Position numbers and translations under genes: made by a program. The notes under the pieces are model-generated. The model did not search any database and was not told the DNA's origin. It saw only the letters and a program-made list of their open reading frames with translations. From Bacillota bacterium (GTDB lineage: Bacteria > Bacillota > Clostridia > Lachnospirales > Lachnospiraceae), in contig JAEYFP010000056.1 of the NCBI GenBank assembly GCA_023402845.1, forward strand, positions 1 to 55,358: DNA of 55,358 nucleotides, given 5' to 3'. Below are positions 33,659-42,215 of the stretch, piece after piece. Numbering within the stretch: the first letter of the stretch is position 1; each line of letters opens with the position of its first letter.

Positions 33659-35434
33659 TTAATCAAGAGAAATATGCAATTTATTCAATTCTTCAATCCT
33701 CTTGCGGTTCTCAATCATGCGCGTCAGCCCATCCATGCTGTCCGCAGAAACCTCTTTCGCATTCCTTTCGAGGCTGTTCGTTTTGATCTTGATCAGCAGC
33801 TCACGCAGTGCTTTTTCCCGCTCTGTTTTAGACTCTACTTCCTCCAGCTTTGTATTAAACAGGGAAGCCACTTCCCTCTGTTCCTCCTCGTTCGTAAAAC
33901 AGCTCACGATTCTTGCCGGATTCAGCATCTGCTCCTCAAGCTGCACAAACAGCATATCAGCCACCCTTTGGTAAATCTCCTCCGTAAAGTCAGAAATGAT
34001 AATGTATTTTTTGATCAGGGGATAAATCTTGGGTTCCTCGGTCAGCCAGGTCAACAGCAGCCGCTGTGCCTTTAAATTTCCTTCCTCCGGACTTTTTTTG
34101 CTGTTAATACCGGATTTCGGTCTTTCATACTGCTTAATTCCCTCGCCTTGCATCGCATATTTTACAACGAGCTTCCGCAGTCCATCAAAGCTCATATGAT
34201 AGTGAGCGGCAATTCCTTCTATATAATTGTCGCGTTCAATGTCCTCTGTAAAGCGCAGCAGCTTCTGAGCAACCTGCGCACTGAATTTTGTTTTGCTTTC
34301 CGGATCGTTTAAATTGTAATCCGCCTCCAACATCCGAATTTCAAAATAAAAGCTGTTCTCCGCCTCCCCAATCCGTTCCTCAAATGCAGCTGCCCCCATA
34401 TTTTTGATAAACTCATCCGGATCCTTATAAGGACGCATATTGATGATTTTGGCGGTTAGCCCGGCTTCCTTTAAAATCGGAATCGCCCGCAGTGCCGCCT
34501 TTACCCCTGCGCCGTCGCTGTCATACGTCAGCAGCACCTCTTCCGTATACCTTCGCAGCAAATTGGCCTGTCCCGATGTAAATGCCGTACCCAGAGAGGC
34601 AACTGCCTGGTTAAAGCCCGCCTGATGCAGCGCAATGACGTCCATATAGCCCTCACACAGAATTATATTTTTCTTGCGGGAGGTGCGCGCATGGTTCAAA
34701 CCGTAAAGATTCCGTCCCTTATCAAAAACGGCTGTTTCCGGTGAATTCAGATATTTCGGTTCTCCCGTGCCCATTACTCTGCCGCCGAAGCCGATGATTC
34801 GGTGATTGACATCCATAATCGGAAAAATAACACGGTTCCAAAACTTGTCCATCATGCCGTGCCGTTCATCCACATTGAAAATGCCGCACTGGCGCAGCAG
34901 CTCATCTTGATAGCCCTTGCTGCGCAGGTACTGATAAATCGTATCTTTTCCTGTTTTTGCAAAACCTAACCCAAATTTCTTGATTGTTTCTTCTAAAAGC
35001 CCTCTGCCGGTCAGATAAGAATATGCTGCCCTGCCGCTCTCGGTCCTCAATTGGTAATAATAATATTTGCCGGCCTCCCTGTTCACCTCAAGAACCCTGG
35101 CCTTCAAGTCATCCTTTTTCCTTGCTTCCTCGGAATAGCTGATTTCCGGAAGATTCATACCCGCTCGATCCGCAAGGAATTTCAGTGCCTCGGCAAATGT
35201 ATAATTTTCATATTCCATAATAAATGTCAGAACATTGCCTCCCGCGCCGCAGCCGAAACAGTAATACATCTGTTTTGTGGCGCTTACGGAAAAGGAAGGA
35301 GATTTTTCATTATGAAAGGGACAAAGTCCGAAATAATTACTGCCCTTTTTTTGAAGCCGCACATAGGAGGAAATCACTTCCACAATATCGCTGCGTGTGC
35401 GCACTTCCTCAACAAGCTCGTCAGGATAATACAT
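33659..35434 (-). CDS. dnaG: DNA primase
   Basis: Synthesises replication primers. In the 591-aa protein, the N-terminal zinc ribbon has the CPFH...CFGC ligands near residues 39-63. The RNA polymerase core has the Toprim motif ILCEGYMDVIALHQAG and the YDSDGAGVKAA acidic motif. The C-terminal helicase-binding domain follows from about 450. It lies between dgt and rpoD, as in many Firmicutes macromolecular-synthesis operons. Confidence 0.96.
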   Translation of the reverse strand: MYYPDELVEEVRTRSDIVEVISSYVRLQKKGSNYFGLCPFHNEKSPSFSVSATKQMYYCFGCGAGGNVLTFIMEYENYTFAEALKFLADRAGMNLPEISYSEEARKKDDLKARVLEVNREAGKYYYYQLRTESGRAAYSYLTGRGLLEETIKKFGLGFAKTGKDTIYQYLRSKGYQDELLRQCGIFNVDERHGMMDKFWNRVIFPIMDVNHRIIGFGGRVMGTGEPKYLNSPETAVFDKGRNLYGLNHARTSRKKNIILCEGYMDVIALHQAGFNQAVASLGTAFTSGQANLLRRYTEEVLLTYDSDGAGVKAALRAIPILKEAGLTAKIINMRPYKDPDEFIKNMGAAAFEERIGEAENSFYFEIRMLEADYNLNDPESKTKFSAQVAQKLLRFTEDIERDNYIEGIAAHYHMSFDGLRKLVVKYAMQGEGIKQYERPKSGINSKKSPEEGNLKAQRLLLTWLTEEPKIYPLIKKYIIISDFTEEIYQRVADMLFVQLEEQMLNPARIVSCFTNEEEQREVASLFNTKLEEVESKTEREKALRELLIKIKTNSLERNAKEVSADSMDGLTRMIENRKRIEELNKLHISLD

Positions 35435-35450
35435 TTGATAACCTCTTTTA

Positions 35451-36458
35451 CTAATCCTTCCACGAATCGGGAAGATAGATATCGTTAAATACCCCTATGG
35501 CAAACCGATCCGACATTGCGGAAACATAGTCACAGGTGACCCGTTCCCTGCTCGCTCCGCTCTCCTGCATGAGATTCAGATATTCCTTCGGCAGCCGCTC
35601 GTAATGCTCCAGATAATACTGATAGAGTGCCTCTACAAGCCGTTCCGCCTTGCCTTCCTCTCCCTTTGCCTTTGGATTCTGGTATACATTTTCAAACATA
35701 AACTTGCGTAGCTCCTGCATGGCTTGTCCGATTTCCCCGGACATACAGATATCGTCCCTGTCTGCGCTTTCCGTAATAATATCATGAATAAAACGATCCA
35801 ATCGCTGTGTAGTCGTAAATCCCAGTGTCCCCCGCAGTTCCTTTGGAATATCCTCTTCACATAGGATCCTGCCGCGGATGGCATCGTCCATATCGTGATG
35901 AATATACGCAATTTTATCCGAAAGACGCACAATTTTTCCTTCCAGCGTGGCAGGCATGCATGACGTCTGATGATTCAAAATTCCGTCACGAACCTCGACT
36001 GTTAAATTGAGGCCCTTTCCATCCTTTTCCAGCACCTCAACCACCCGGATACTCTGCTCATTATGACGAAAACCAAACGGACAGACCCTATTTAACGCCC
36101 GTTCCCCCGCATGGCCGAACGGTGTATGCCCCAGATCATGTCCAAGCGCAATTGCCTCGACCAAATCCTCATTCAAGCGAAGGGCCTTTGCGATCGTTCT
36201 GGCATTCTGTGATACTTCCAGCGTGTGTGTCAGGCGTGTCCGGTAATGGTCACCCTCCGGTGTCAGAAACACCTGCGTCTTATCCTTCAGGCGTCTGAAT
36301 GACTTACTATGTAGGATCCGGTCCCTGTCCCTCTGATAGACCGGACGGATATCACACTGTTCCTCTTCCACATCCCTGCCTCTGGAATTCATGCTCAGGG
36401 AAGCATAAGGACTCAAATATTCACTTTCCCGTTTTTCAAGCCCTTCCCGAATCGTCAT
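35451..36458 (-). CDS. dgt: dGTPase-like deoxynucleoside triphosphohydrolase
   Basis: A 335-aa HD-domain enzyme that removes triphosphate from dNTPs. It shows the RLTHTLEVSQNARTIAKAL first histidine, the HD pair in AIALGHDLGHTPFGHAGE, and a later Asp in SDKIAYIHHDMDDA. It is the first gene of the dgt-dnaG-rpoD-trmK-nif3-kinase cluster, 16 bp before dnaG. Substrate preference among dNTPs is unknown. Confidence 0.9.
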   Translation of the reverse strand: MTIREGLEKRESEYLSPYASLSMNSRGRDVEEEQCDIRPVYQRDRDRILHSKSFRRLKDKTQVFLTPEGDHYRTRLTHTLEVSQNARTIAKALRLNEDLVEAIALGHDLGHTPFGHAGERALNRVCPFGFRHNEQSIRVVEVLEKDGKGLNLTVEVRDGILNHQTSCMPATLEGKIVRLSDKIAYIHHDMDDAIRGRILCEEDIPKELRGTLGFTTTQRLDRFIHDIITESADRDDICMSGEIGQAMQELRKFMFENVYQNPKAKGEEGKAERLVEALYQYYLEHYERLPKEYLNLMQESGASRERVTCDYVSAMSDRFAIGVFNDIYLPDSWKD

Positions 36459-36586
36459 TCATTCACCGCCTAACTGCCCAAACTTATTTCTGTTTACCAT
36501 CTGTAACGAATAAACGCTGCTGTTTCTTTCACCGCAAACAGCTGCCTATTTTATATATTCTGCATACAGCATGAAATTCCTTTTTC

Positions 36587-37540
36587 TTAACGGCAGATTT
36601 CATAAATAAAGTCCGCCGCATCGCGGATCGCATCAAAGGAACGCTTAAAAGGGGCCATCTGGAACACATGCCACATTCCTTCATATTCCTCCAGCCTTAC
36701 GAGCACTTTATCCGTAAGCAGTTTTTCATAGAGCCTTTTGGAATCATCCAGCAGAATTTCATTTTCACCGACTTGAATATAAATTGGGGGAAAGCCTGTA
36801 AAATCGGCAAACAGCGGTGACAACCCAATATCTTCAAGTTCCATTCCCCTGGCGTAGCAGCCAATCATTTTTTCCATATAATTTTTTTCAAGCACCGGAT
36901 CAATTTCTGCCTTTTCCCGGTGGGAAGCACCCGACGAGGTCATATCCGTCCACGGAGAAAACAGGACAAGCGCCTTTGGCAGCCGCCGCTTTTGTTCTCT
37001 AAGGGCAAGTACAAGCTCCAGCGCCAGATTGCCTCCCGCCGAATCCCCGATCACGATCACATCCTCCGCTCCTACACCCTGCTGCATAAAATAATCCCAA
37101 ATTAATTTTGCATCCTCAATCGCCGCGGGATAAGGATGCTCCGGCGCAAGACGGTAATTGAATGCAATGACCGGAAGCCCTGTCGCAACAGCAAGCTTAG
37201 CCGTGACGCTGCGTGCATACCGGCAGCTTCCCGTCACATAGCCGCCTCCGTGACAATACAAAATCATCCGCCTCGTACTGCCGGGATGACGGTGTCGCGT
37301 CCATTCCGCATCAAGTTTATCGATTTTGACCTGCTCAAACTCAATGGCCGGATGTGTACCAAACAACGCACCAAAATTGTCCTGCGAATGGCGCTGCTTA
37401 TTCAAATCCACATTTTCCACAACGCTGTGCATCTTCTTGATCGTCGCCATCAGCTTCTGATTGCTCCGGTCCGTATTTTTATCCTCAGGCTGCACATTCC
37501 TGTTTCCATGCCTGTCAAATTTTACGTTCAAAAATGCCAT
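36587..37540 (-). CDS. Alpha/beta hydrolase, HSL-type esterase
   Basis: A 317-aa cytosolic esterase/lipase of the hormone-sensitive-lipase family. It has the oxyanion motif YCHGGGYVTGS near residues 90-100, nucleophile Ser in IGDSAGGNL near 168, an acid residue in the ENEILLDDS region and His in GMWHVFQM. RBS AAAGGAG lies 7 nt before the ATG. It is divergent from the acyltransferase/DUF6320 pair. An ester or acylated small molecule is the likely substrate; identity unknown. Confidence 0.88.
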   Translation of the reverse strand: MAFLNVKFDRHGNRNVQPEDKNTDRSNQKLMATIKKMHSVVENVDLNKQRHSQDNFGALFGTHPAIEFEQVKIDKLDAEWTRHRHPGSTRRMILYCHGGGYVTGSCRYARSVTAKLAVATGLPVIAFNYRLAPEHPYPAAIEDAKLIWDYFMQQGVGAEDVIVIGDSAGGNLALELVLALREQKRRLPKALVLFSPWTDMTSSGASHREKAEIDPVLEKNYMEKMIGCYARGMELEDIGLSPLFADFTGFPPIYIQVGENEILLDDSKRLYEKLLTDKVLVRLEEYEGMWHVFQMAPFKRSFDAIRDAADFIYEICR

Positions 37541-37649
37541 TAATATCTCCTTTTTTATTTCTTTGTAATTTTTCTGTCTTTCTAATCGTTTTATTATTGA
37601 AATGGCCTATTTATCTTATCACAAAATGCACCTGCTATACAACCGGCAC

Positions 37650-37679
37650 TTGATAATCGGCGGTCCTGCGTAGTATACT
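37650..37679 (+). promoter_or_regulatory. Promoter of the acyltransferase/DUF6320 genes
   Basis: -35 TTGATA (37650-37655), an 18-bp spacer and -10 TATACT (37674-37679), about 38 nt before the ATG. Confidence 0.55.
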
Positions 37680-37717
37680 ATAACAATAAATAATGTGACT
37701 ATCGGAAAGGATATCCT

Positions 37718-39016
37718 ATGCCTAAAGCCAGCACTCACCGCACCACCTGGTATAAACTGGATTTGTCCGCCAATGTCTACCCTACACTGCAGCGGCGTAA
37801 TTTTTCCTCCGTATACCGGCTTTCCATCCTGTTAAAGGAAGAAATTGATCCGATTCTTTTGCAAAAAGCGGTCGATTTGGCGCTTCCTCGCTTTCCTTCT
37901 TTTAAGGTTGCGCTGCGCAAGGGGGTATTCTGGCGTTATCTGGAGCCAAATAACCGACCCGGCCCCTTTGTGGAAGAGGATATTATCAATCCCTGTATGC
38001 CGATCGATTTCAAAGCAAATAACCGCTATTTGATCCGGATCTACTATTACGGCTGCCGCATAGCGCTTGAAGCGCACCACTCACTTGCAGACGGCAGCGG
38101 CGGCATGTACCTGCTGCAAACGATCACTGCGGTTTATCTGCGTCTGTGCGGTTATACTATTTCCAATGAGGGTTATGTATTGGACATTGGCGAGGAACCG
38201 GAGCCGAGTGAATTGGAGGATTCCTATCTAAAATATGCCAACTCCAAAGTTCGCCGGTCAAGGTCGCAGGAAAAAGCCTACCGCGTTCACGGCACAAAGG
38301 AAAAGTTTTATACGCTGAATATCATTTGTGGCATTATGTCAACCAGCCAGGTTATCGCCGCGGCAAAAAAGAACGGTGCTTCACTCACAGAATATCTGAA
38401 TTCCGTTCTGCTCTATGCGCTGCTTGAAAAACAAAAGCAGGAGCGGCCTTACAGGGAGCGGCCTGTAAAGCTTGCTATGCCGGTTAATCTGCGTCGTTTT
38501 TTCCCTTCAAAAACGCTGCGTAATTTTATCACAATGGTTTATCCGGCGATCGATCCCCGGCTTGGTGATTACACGTTTGAAGAAATTCTCGTGCAGGTGC
38601 ACCACTATATGCGTTACTATATCAATCCAAAATTTCTGAACGGGGATATTACAACAAATGTCGCGACACAGCAAAATCCCATCGGAAGAGTCATTCCGTT
38701 GTTTTTAAAGGATTTTATAATCAAGCAGTTTTATACCCGGGTGCAGGACCGCCAGTCCTCTGCCGGTCTGACAAATATGGGCAGCCTTCCTGTCCCAAAA
38801 GATATGGAGCCATACGTTGATCGATTTGATATTTATATGGGACAACCCTTTTCAGCAAGAACCAATTGTGCCATAGCAAGTTATAAGGATATTCTCACGA
38901 TCAATTTTGCAAGCAGCATCATTGAGACAGATGTGGAGGAGCTGTTTTTCAGGAAGCTCGTTCGGGATGGTATTCACGTAAAAATCGAATCTAACAGAAA
39001 TATGGAGGAACTATAA
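37718..39016 (+). CDS. Condensation-fold acyltransferase (alcohol acetyltransferase-like)
   Basis: A 432-aa protein of the CoA-dependent acyltransferase/condensation-domain fold. The catalytic motif HHxxxDG appears as AHHSLADGSGG near residues 119-129, and the second-half NFITMVYPAIDP segment fits the DFGW-like region. Relatives are annotated as alcohol acetyltransferases or WES-type acyltransferases. It is separated by 2 bp from the DUF6320 gene, so they form an operon. It is probably linked in function to the divergent esterase; the substrate is not known. Confidence 0.75.
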   Translation: MPKASTHRTTWYKLDLSANVYPTLQRRNFSSVYRLSILLKEEIDPILLQKAVDLALPRFPSFKVALRKGVFWRYLEPNNRPGPFVEEDIINPCMPIDFKANNRYLIRIYYYGCRIALEAHHSLADGSGGMYLLQTITAVYLRLCGYTISNEGYVLDIGEEPEPSELEDSYLKYANSKVRRSRSQEKAYRVHGTKEKFYTLNIICGIMSTSQVIAAAKKNGASLTEYLNSVLLYALLEKQKQERPYRERPVKLAMPVNLRRFFPSKTLRNFITMVYPAIDPRLGDYTFEEILVQVHHYMRYYINPKFLNGDITTNVATQQNPIGRVIPLFLKDFIIKQFYTRVQDRQSSAGLTNMGSLPVPKDMEPYVDRFDIYMGQPFSARTNCAIASYKDILTINFASSIIETDVEELFFRKLVRDGIHVKIESNRNMEEL

Positions 39017-39018
39017 CG

Positions 39019-39723
39019 ATGTCCTATTGTGTTTATTGTGGTGTGGAATTAGACAACACAGCGCAGACCTGCCCGCTTTGCAATACGCCGGTCCTTAATC
39101 CAAGGCAGCCTGCGGACAAGGAATTCAGAAGGCCTTTTCCTCAAAAGCACGGCCAGGTTGAGCGCGTCAAGCATTCCGATCTTGCGCTCCTGATATCCAC
39201 TGTGCTCGCCTCCACAGCTTTTTCCTGTGGAATGCTTAACATGTTCGTGTATAAATCGACCAACTGGTCGCTTTATATTATCGCGGCCTGCATTTTAATC
39301 TGGGTATTTTTCATTCCCGTCATGCTCTATACAAAGCTGTCCGTCTATCTCTCCATCATTTTTGATATGCTTGCGGTCAGCTTCTATCTATTCGTGATTG
39401 CCTACCAATTTCCAGGAAACGGCTGGTTTCTGTGGATGGCCGTCCCAATCATGGGCCTTTTTGCGGTGCTTCTCCTGCTCTTTACCTTTTTGCAGCGGAA
39501 TTTCAAGACTTCCATTCTGGCAACCGCTATTTATTTATTTTCCGGGATATCGGTCTTTTGCATTGGGCTGGAGCTTATTATCAGAAATTATCTGTCTTCC
39601 AAGCTGCAACTCACCTGGTCTTCCGTGGTTTTCGTATGCTGCACGGTTATCATCACCGCCCTGCTCACAATCATTACCCGCAGCCGCCTGCGTGAAGCTG
39701 TCCGGCGAAGAATGCATATGTAA
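39019..39723 (+). CDS. Zinc-ribbon membrane protein, DUF6320 type
   Basis: A 234-aa protein. The N-terminal zinc ribbon (CVYCG and CPLC) is followed by a linker and about six hydrophobic helices in residues 55-225, with a basic C-terminal tail. This matches DUF6320 proteins that accompany acyltransferases in Lachnospiraceae. GGAGG lies inside the end of the acyltransferase gene. It possibly anchors the acyltransferase at the membrane (inference). Confidence 0.75.
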   Translation: MSYCVYCGVELDNTAQTCPLCNTPVLNPRQPADKEFRRPFPQKHGQVERVKHSDLALLISTVLASTAFSCGMLNMFVYKSTNWSLYIIAACILIWVFFIPVMLYTKLSVYLSIIFDMLAVSFYLFVIAYQFPGNGWFLWMAVPIMGLFAVLLLLFTFLQRNFKTSILATAIYLFSGISVFCIGLELIIRNYLSSKLQLTWSSVVFVCCTVIITALLTIITRSRLREAVRRRMHM

Positions 39724-39760
39724 TATTCTCTCACTTATCATGCTACTTCCTATGAAAAAT

Positions 39761-39807
39761 GCCAAAGAGAAAGTGAAGTCAACCCCACTTTCTCTTTGGC
39801 ACTCTTT
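39761..39807 (+). terminator. Terminator of the acyltransferase operon
   Basis: GCCAAAGAGAAAGTG and CACTTTCTCTTTGGC form a perfect 15-bp stem with a 10-nt loop, then CTTTT. It sits 38 bp after the DUF6320 stop. Confidence 0.88.
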
Positions 39808-39838
39808 TAGAATAAATCTTTTTTAGTGTCAAATGGAA

Positions 39839-40048
39839 CTATATATCCTCACCATAGTCTCCTGCATCTTGATAACGTATGATAATATCATACATTATCT
39901 CTGGACTATTTCTTACAAGTTCAGCTTCTTCATTTGTTATCTTAATTCTCTTATTTTTTAACATATGTGCACAACCATCATATTCTAAAAAAAATTCCTC
40001 ATTATTACTTAGTAGCTTTATTCCTTCAGCTTCAATTAATAAATTCAT
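39839..40048 (-). CDS. Small hypothetical protein (69 aa)
   Basis: A 69-aa acidic protein beginning MNLLIEAEGIKLL, with no signal or membrane segment. AGGAG lies 6 nt before ATG 40048, which is preferred to an upstream in-frame start. It is the most downstream gene of the AT-rich minus-strand patch with the toxin-like gene. Small acidic proteins in this position are often immunity or antitoxin proteins, but I do not recognise the family. Confidence 0.55.
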   Translation of the reverse strand: MNLLIEAEGIKLLSNNEEFFLEYDGCAHMLKNKRIKITNEEAELVRNSPEIMYDIIIRYQDAGDYGEDI

Positions 40049-40077
40049 TTTTTTCTCCTGTCTTATCAAAAATAGCC

Positions 40078-40236
40078 CATGATGATCAAGAGGCTCTGCG
40101 AATGGAGAGAATACTTTTGGAGCAGTGTAAAAATTTAAAATTATCAGAAGGACAATGCAAAGTCATTGAACAATGGACAGATGCAATCCATACAAAAAAT
40201 GCAACTTACAAAGTACAATCTATATTATATCTTTAG
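40078..40236 (+). pseudogene. DUF6809-like gene remnant
   Basis: A plus-strand fragment encodes LLEQCKNLKLSEGQCKVIEQ and ends soon after NATYKVQS. It parallels the C-terminal half of the DUF6809-like protein at 46748-47017 (EELESLQLTKAQTKVVDKV). No start region or C-terminal end is present, and its 3' end overlaps the minus-strand gene at 40220. It looks like debris of an older mobile-element insertion. Confidence 0.45.
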
Positions 40237-40705
40237 ATCTCAATTCATTTTCTACTATTTTTACGCGTTCTGTCTCACTTATACTTTCCCATTTGGCATG
40301 AGCAATTAGAGGTACTTCTATTTCTATAAAAGACTCCGGTTCAATCATATTTCTTTCAAATTCTGTAGAGCCACAAAAGGAGCATTTCTTTTGTGGTTGT
40401 AAAAAATCAACTTCCTGTCCATTTATCCAATCGCACGTAACCCCGAATGTTTCGTTTACAAAATCATTTATCATCTCACTTGTAAATTCGATGGAATTCT
40501 CTAGTAATATCTTTTTCACAATATCTGCATAACCTGAAAAAAATTCGTCCTCAATTAAGTTTATAAAGGCATATTCTGTTGCATTATTTAAAAATACTAG
40601 TCTCTGTCCGTATGAAAAATCCGACAAATATAGAAAAGCTTTTGGTCTGCTACACTTTTTACATCTTATTACTTCTCTCCTAACTTTAATATTTACCATA
40701 TCCAT
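40220..40705 (-). CDS. Zinc-ribbon hypothetical protein, candidate immunity protein
   Basis: A protein of about 161 aa with two Cys pairs, CKKC near the N-terminus and CSFC near residue 117, probably a zinc-binding pair. The rest is mixed alpha/beta with no signal. An in-frame GTG at 40723 overlaps the toxin-like stop, but AAAGGAG lies 6 nt before ATG 40705, which is preferred. Being directly downstream of the toxin-like gene it is the best immunity candidate. Family not recognised. Confidence 0.6.
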   Translation of the reverse strand: MDMVNIKVRREVIRCKKCSRPKAFLYLSDFSYGQRLVFLNNATEYAFINLIEDEFFSGYADIVKKILLENSIEFTSEMINDFVNETFGVTCDWINGQEVDFLQPQKKCSFCGSTEFERNMIEPESFIEIEVPLIAHAKWESISETERVKIVENELRSKDII

Positions 40706-40719
40706 AAATTTCTCCTTTT

Positions 40720-41160
40720 TCACTTAACAGGGGTTACTATTTGGGGTATTAAAATATCATCAAAATTATTATAAATAACATAATTTGTACCATCACCACG
40801 ATATGATTCATATTTAATCACATTATAATCCTGTGCTCTGGCTAATGCTCCTATATCCTTGCATGCATCTGTAGATGTTAATCTGGCGGCATACTCCCAT
40901 TGCGAAGCTACTTGGGGATTTGTTAAATCCAGCACCCTCTGTCCTGATAAATTCATATCATAGCTTATTGCATATTGAGCCTTATTTCCATGTTCAGCCA
41001 ATTCCGCAATTATGGTATCACCATCGCCTCCTACATAGAAACCACCACCGAATCTACTTTCAGAGTTAAAATATCTAGGATCTATCCCGTCCGCTCCGTG
41101 AGTCCGCCAATATCTAACTGCTTCACCGCTCCCATTCTTATTCTCCCGTAACTTTGACAT
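40720..41160 (-). CDS. Possible ADP-ribosyltransferase/RES-like toxin domain
   Basis: A 146-aa protein. The sequence YWRTHGADGIDPRYF, ESRFGGGFYVG and the C-terminal KYESYRGDGTNYVIYNNFDD resembles RES/ADP-ribosyltransferase-like toxin domains that attack NAD+, usually found at the C-termini of polymorphic toxins. No delivery domain or signal is present. The start is odd: the nearest GGGAGG (41185-41180) is 19 nt before ATG 41160, and upstream in-frame codons are open to a stop near the DUF805 gene with no standard start. It may be an orphan C-terminal toxin. Function is inferred only. Confidence 0.5.
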   Translation of the reverse strand: MSKLRENKNGSGEAVRYWRTHGADGIDPRYFNSESRFGGGFYVGGDGDTIIAELAEHGNKAQYAISYDMNLSGQRVLDLTNPQVASQWEYAARLTSTDACKDIGALARAQDYNVIKYESYRGDGTNYVIYNNFDDILIPQIVTPVK

Positions 41161-41186
41161 TGAATTTCTTTTTATGGTTCCTCCCG

Positions 41187-41576
41187 CTATATTTGCTGTT
41201 TTACTGTGTCAGCTCTATCTGCTTCACCGGTTACCACTTTTTCAGTTGTCTTTGTGGGCAAAAGCAGGCATACGATTACCGCAATATTTCCTATGGGAAG
41301 AAATAAAAGCAAAAGAACTACCGGATGTATTCCTGCATCTCTTAATCTCCGTATCATGGAGGAGATAACTCCTATTACCAACAAAATACTGTAGACAGCC
41401 AAAATAATATAAATTGGGGGAGAATCATACGGATTCATCTCCTCAAGCAATATGCTCAAAAGTGCCCCAACCACCCCACTAATTAAAAGATTCACCAGAT
41501 ATCCGGGCCAAAATTCACGCCTGGTACTTTTCCCTTTAAAATCAAACAACCTTGACCAAAATTTTGATAATCCCAT
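41187..41576 (-). CDS. DUF805 membrane protein
   Basis: A 129-aa protein with the DUF805 layout: N-terminal FWSRLFDFKGKSTRREFWPG, then three or four hydrophobic helices with the RRLRDAG motif between helices, and a polar tail. RBS AAGGAGGAG precedes ATG 41576. It is first in the minus-strand set with the toxin-like gene, 26 bp away. Function unknown. Confidence 0.85.
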   Translation of the reverse strand: MGLSKFWSRLFDFKGKSTRREFWPGYLVNLLISGVVGALLSILLEEMNPYDSPPIYIILAVYSILLVIGVISSMIRRLRDAGIHPVVLLLLFLPIGNIAVIVCLLLPTKTTEKVVTGEADRADTVKQQI

Positions 41577-41855
41577 GATGTTTACTCCTCCTTAATAGTC
41601 CTATTAATTTTCGATTTAGAAATACTTGTTATTACGTCTTATAAAGCCGCCTTTTTACTTTATGTAATTATCCAATACCAAATTTTGAATTTCAATAGCT
41701 TTTGTATAAGTGACAGAATTCTTGTATAACTGACAGAATTTATTAAGAATTTATTAAACTTTATAATACCCTGCAATAACAATAAAAATATTCTTTACCT
41801 CTTCCGCACTTAGGTCATTGCGCAATAAGCGGAATATGTCTGATTTTTTAAGATT
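41577..41855. other. Non-coding AT-rich region upstream of the DUF805 gene
   Basis: No gene is supported here. It contains the upstream control region of the DUF805/toxin set, including the tandem repeat at 41702-41741. A minus-strand open frame around 41762-41860 without a start codon is not called. Confidence 0.5.
41702..41741. repeat. Tandem 20-bp direct repeat, candidate operator
   Basis: TTGTATAAGTGACAGAATTC is followed at once by TTGTATAACTGACAGAATTT, two copies with two differences. It lies about 125 bp upstream of the DUF805 start. Two adjacent sites with a 20-bp period suggest a dimeric regulator or a duplicated promoter element. Confidence 0.55.
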
Positions 41856-41904
41856 AAAAATAGCCGGATTGGATTTTGTGAAGCTATCCTCTCCGGCTAT
41901 TTTT
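41856..41904. terminator. Terminator of the 79-aa gene
   Basis: AAAAATAGCCGGA and TCCGGCTATTTTT form a 13-bp perfect stem with a 23-nt loop, immediately after the stop at 41912 on the minus strand. It works in both directions by symmetry. Confidence 0.85.
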
Positions 41905-41911
41905 ATGATTT

Positions 41912-42151
41912 TTATGATACATTCTGTTCTTTTAATCTGATATAAGATTCTAATGCGTCTGTGACTTCGCTCTGGCTTAATCCGGACGTTTGAATAATAT
42001 TACTTACAAACTCCAGATCTTTGAGTTTCTTCTCATTATATAAGGCCTCTAATTCGCCTTGCTCAGATTTAATTCTTGCATGAAGTGATGAAATAATAGT
42101 TTCCTTCTCCGTTATCTTCTCTTCTACTGTTTTACGTTGTCCTCTTGCCAT
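41912..42151 (-). CDS. Small coiled-coil protein (79 aa)
   Basis: A 79-aa protein with a basic N-terminus (MARGQRKTVEEKI), a coiled-coil spanning about residues 10-50, and a C-terminal helix-turn segment (IIQTSGLSQSEVTDALESY). This pattern occurs in small conserved Clostridia proteins of unknown role. TTGGAGG gives the RBS. It follows the SixA-CHAD gene by about 60 bp on the same strand. Confidence 0.75.
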   Translation of the reverse strand: MARGQRKTVEEKITEKETIISSLHARIKSEQGELEALYNEKKLKDLEFVSNIIQTSGLSQSEVTDALESYIRLKEQNVS

Positions 42152-42215
42152 ATTTTACCTCCAAAGATCATTATTAATAAAGTATATGGACAAGATTATA
42201 AAAATATTCCTGCTA

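Noticed and set aside
41173..41175. ATA start codon for the toxin-like gene, 4 nt from GGGAGG
   Set aside because: The spacing to the RBS is short but possible, yet ATA initiation is very rare. Without comparative evidence the ATG at 41160 is kept, with the odd RBS noted.
41762..41905. Minus-strand open frame reading NPAIFNLKKSDIFRLLRN
   Set aside because: It runs through the terminator hairpin at 41856-41904 and has no start codon or ribosome site. It may be an old gene remnant but cannot be supported.
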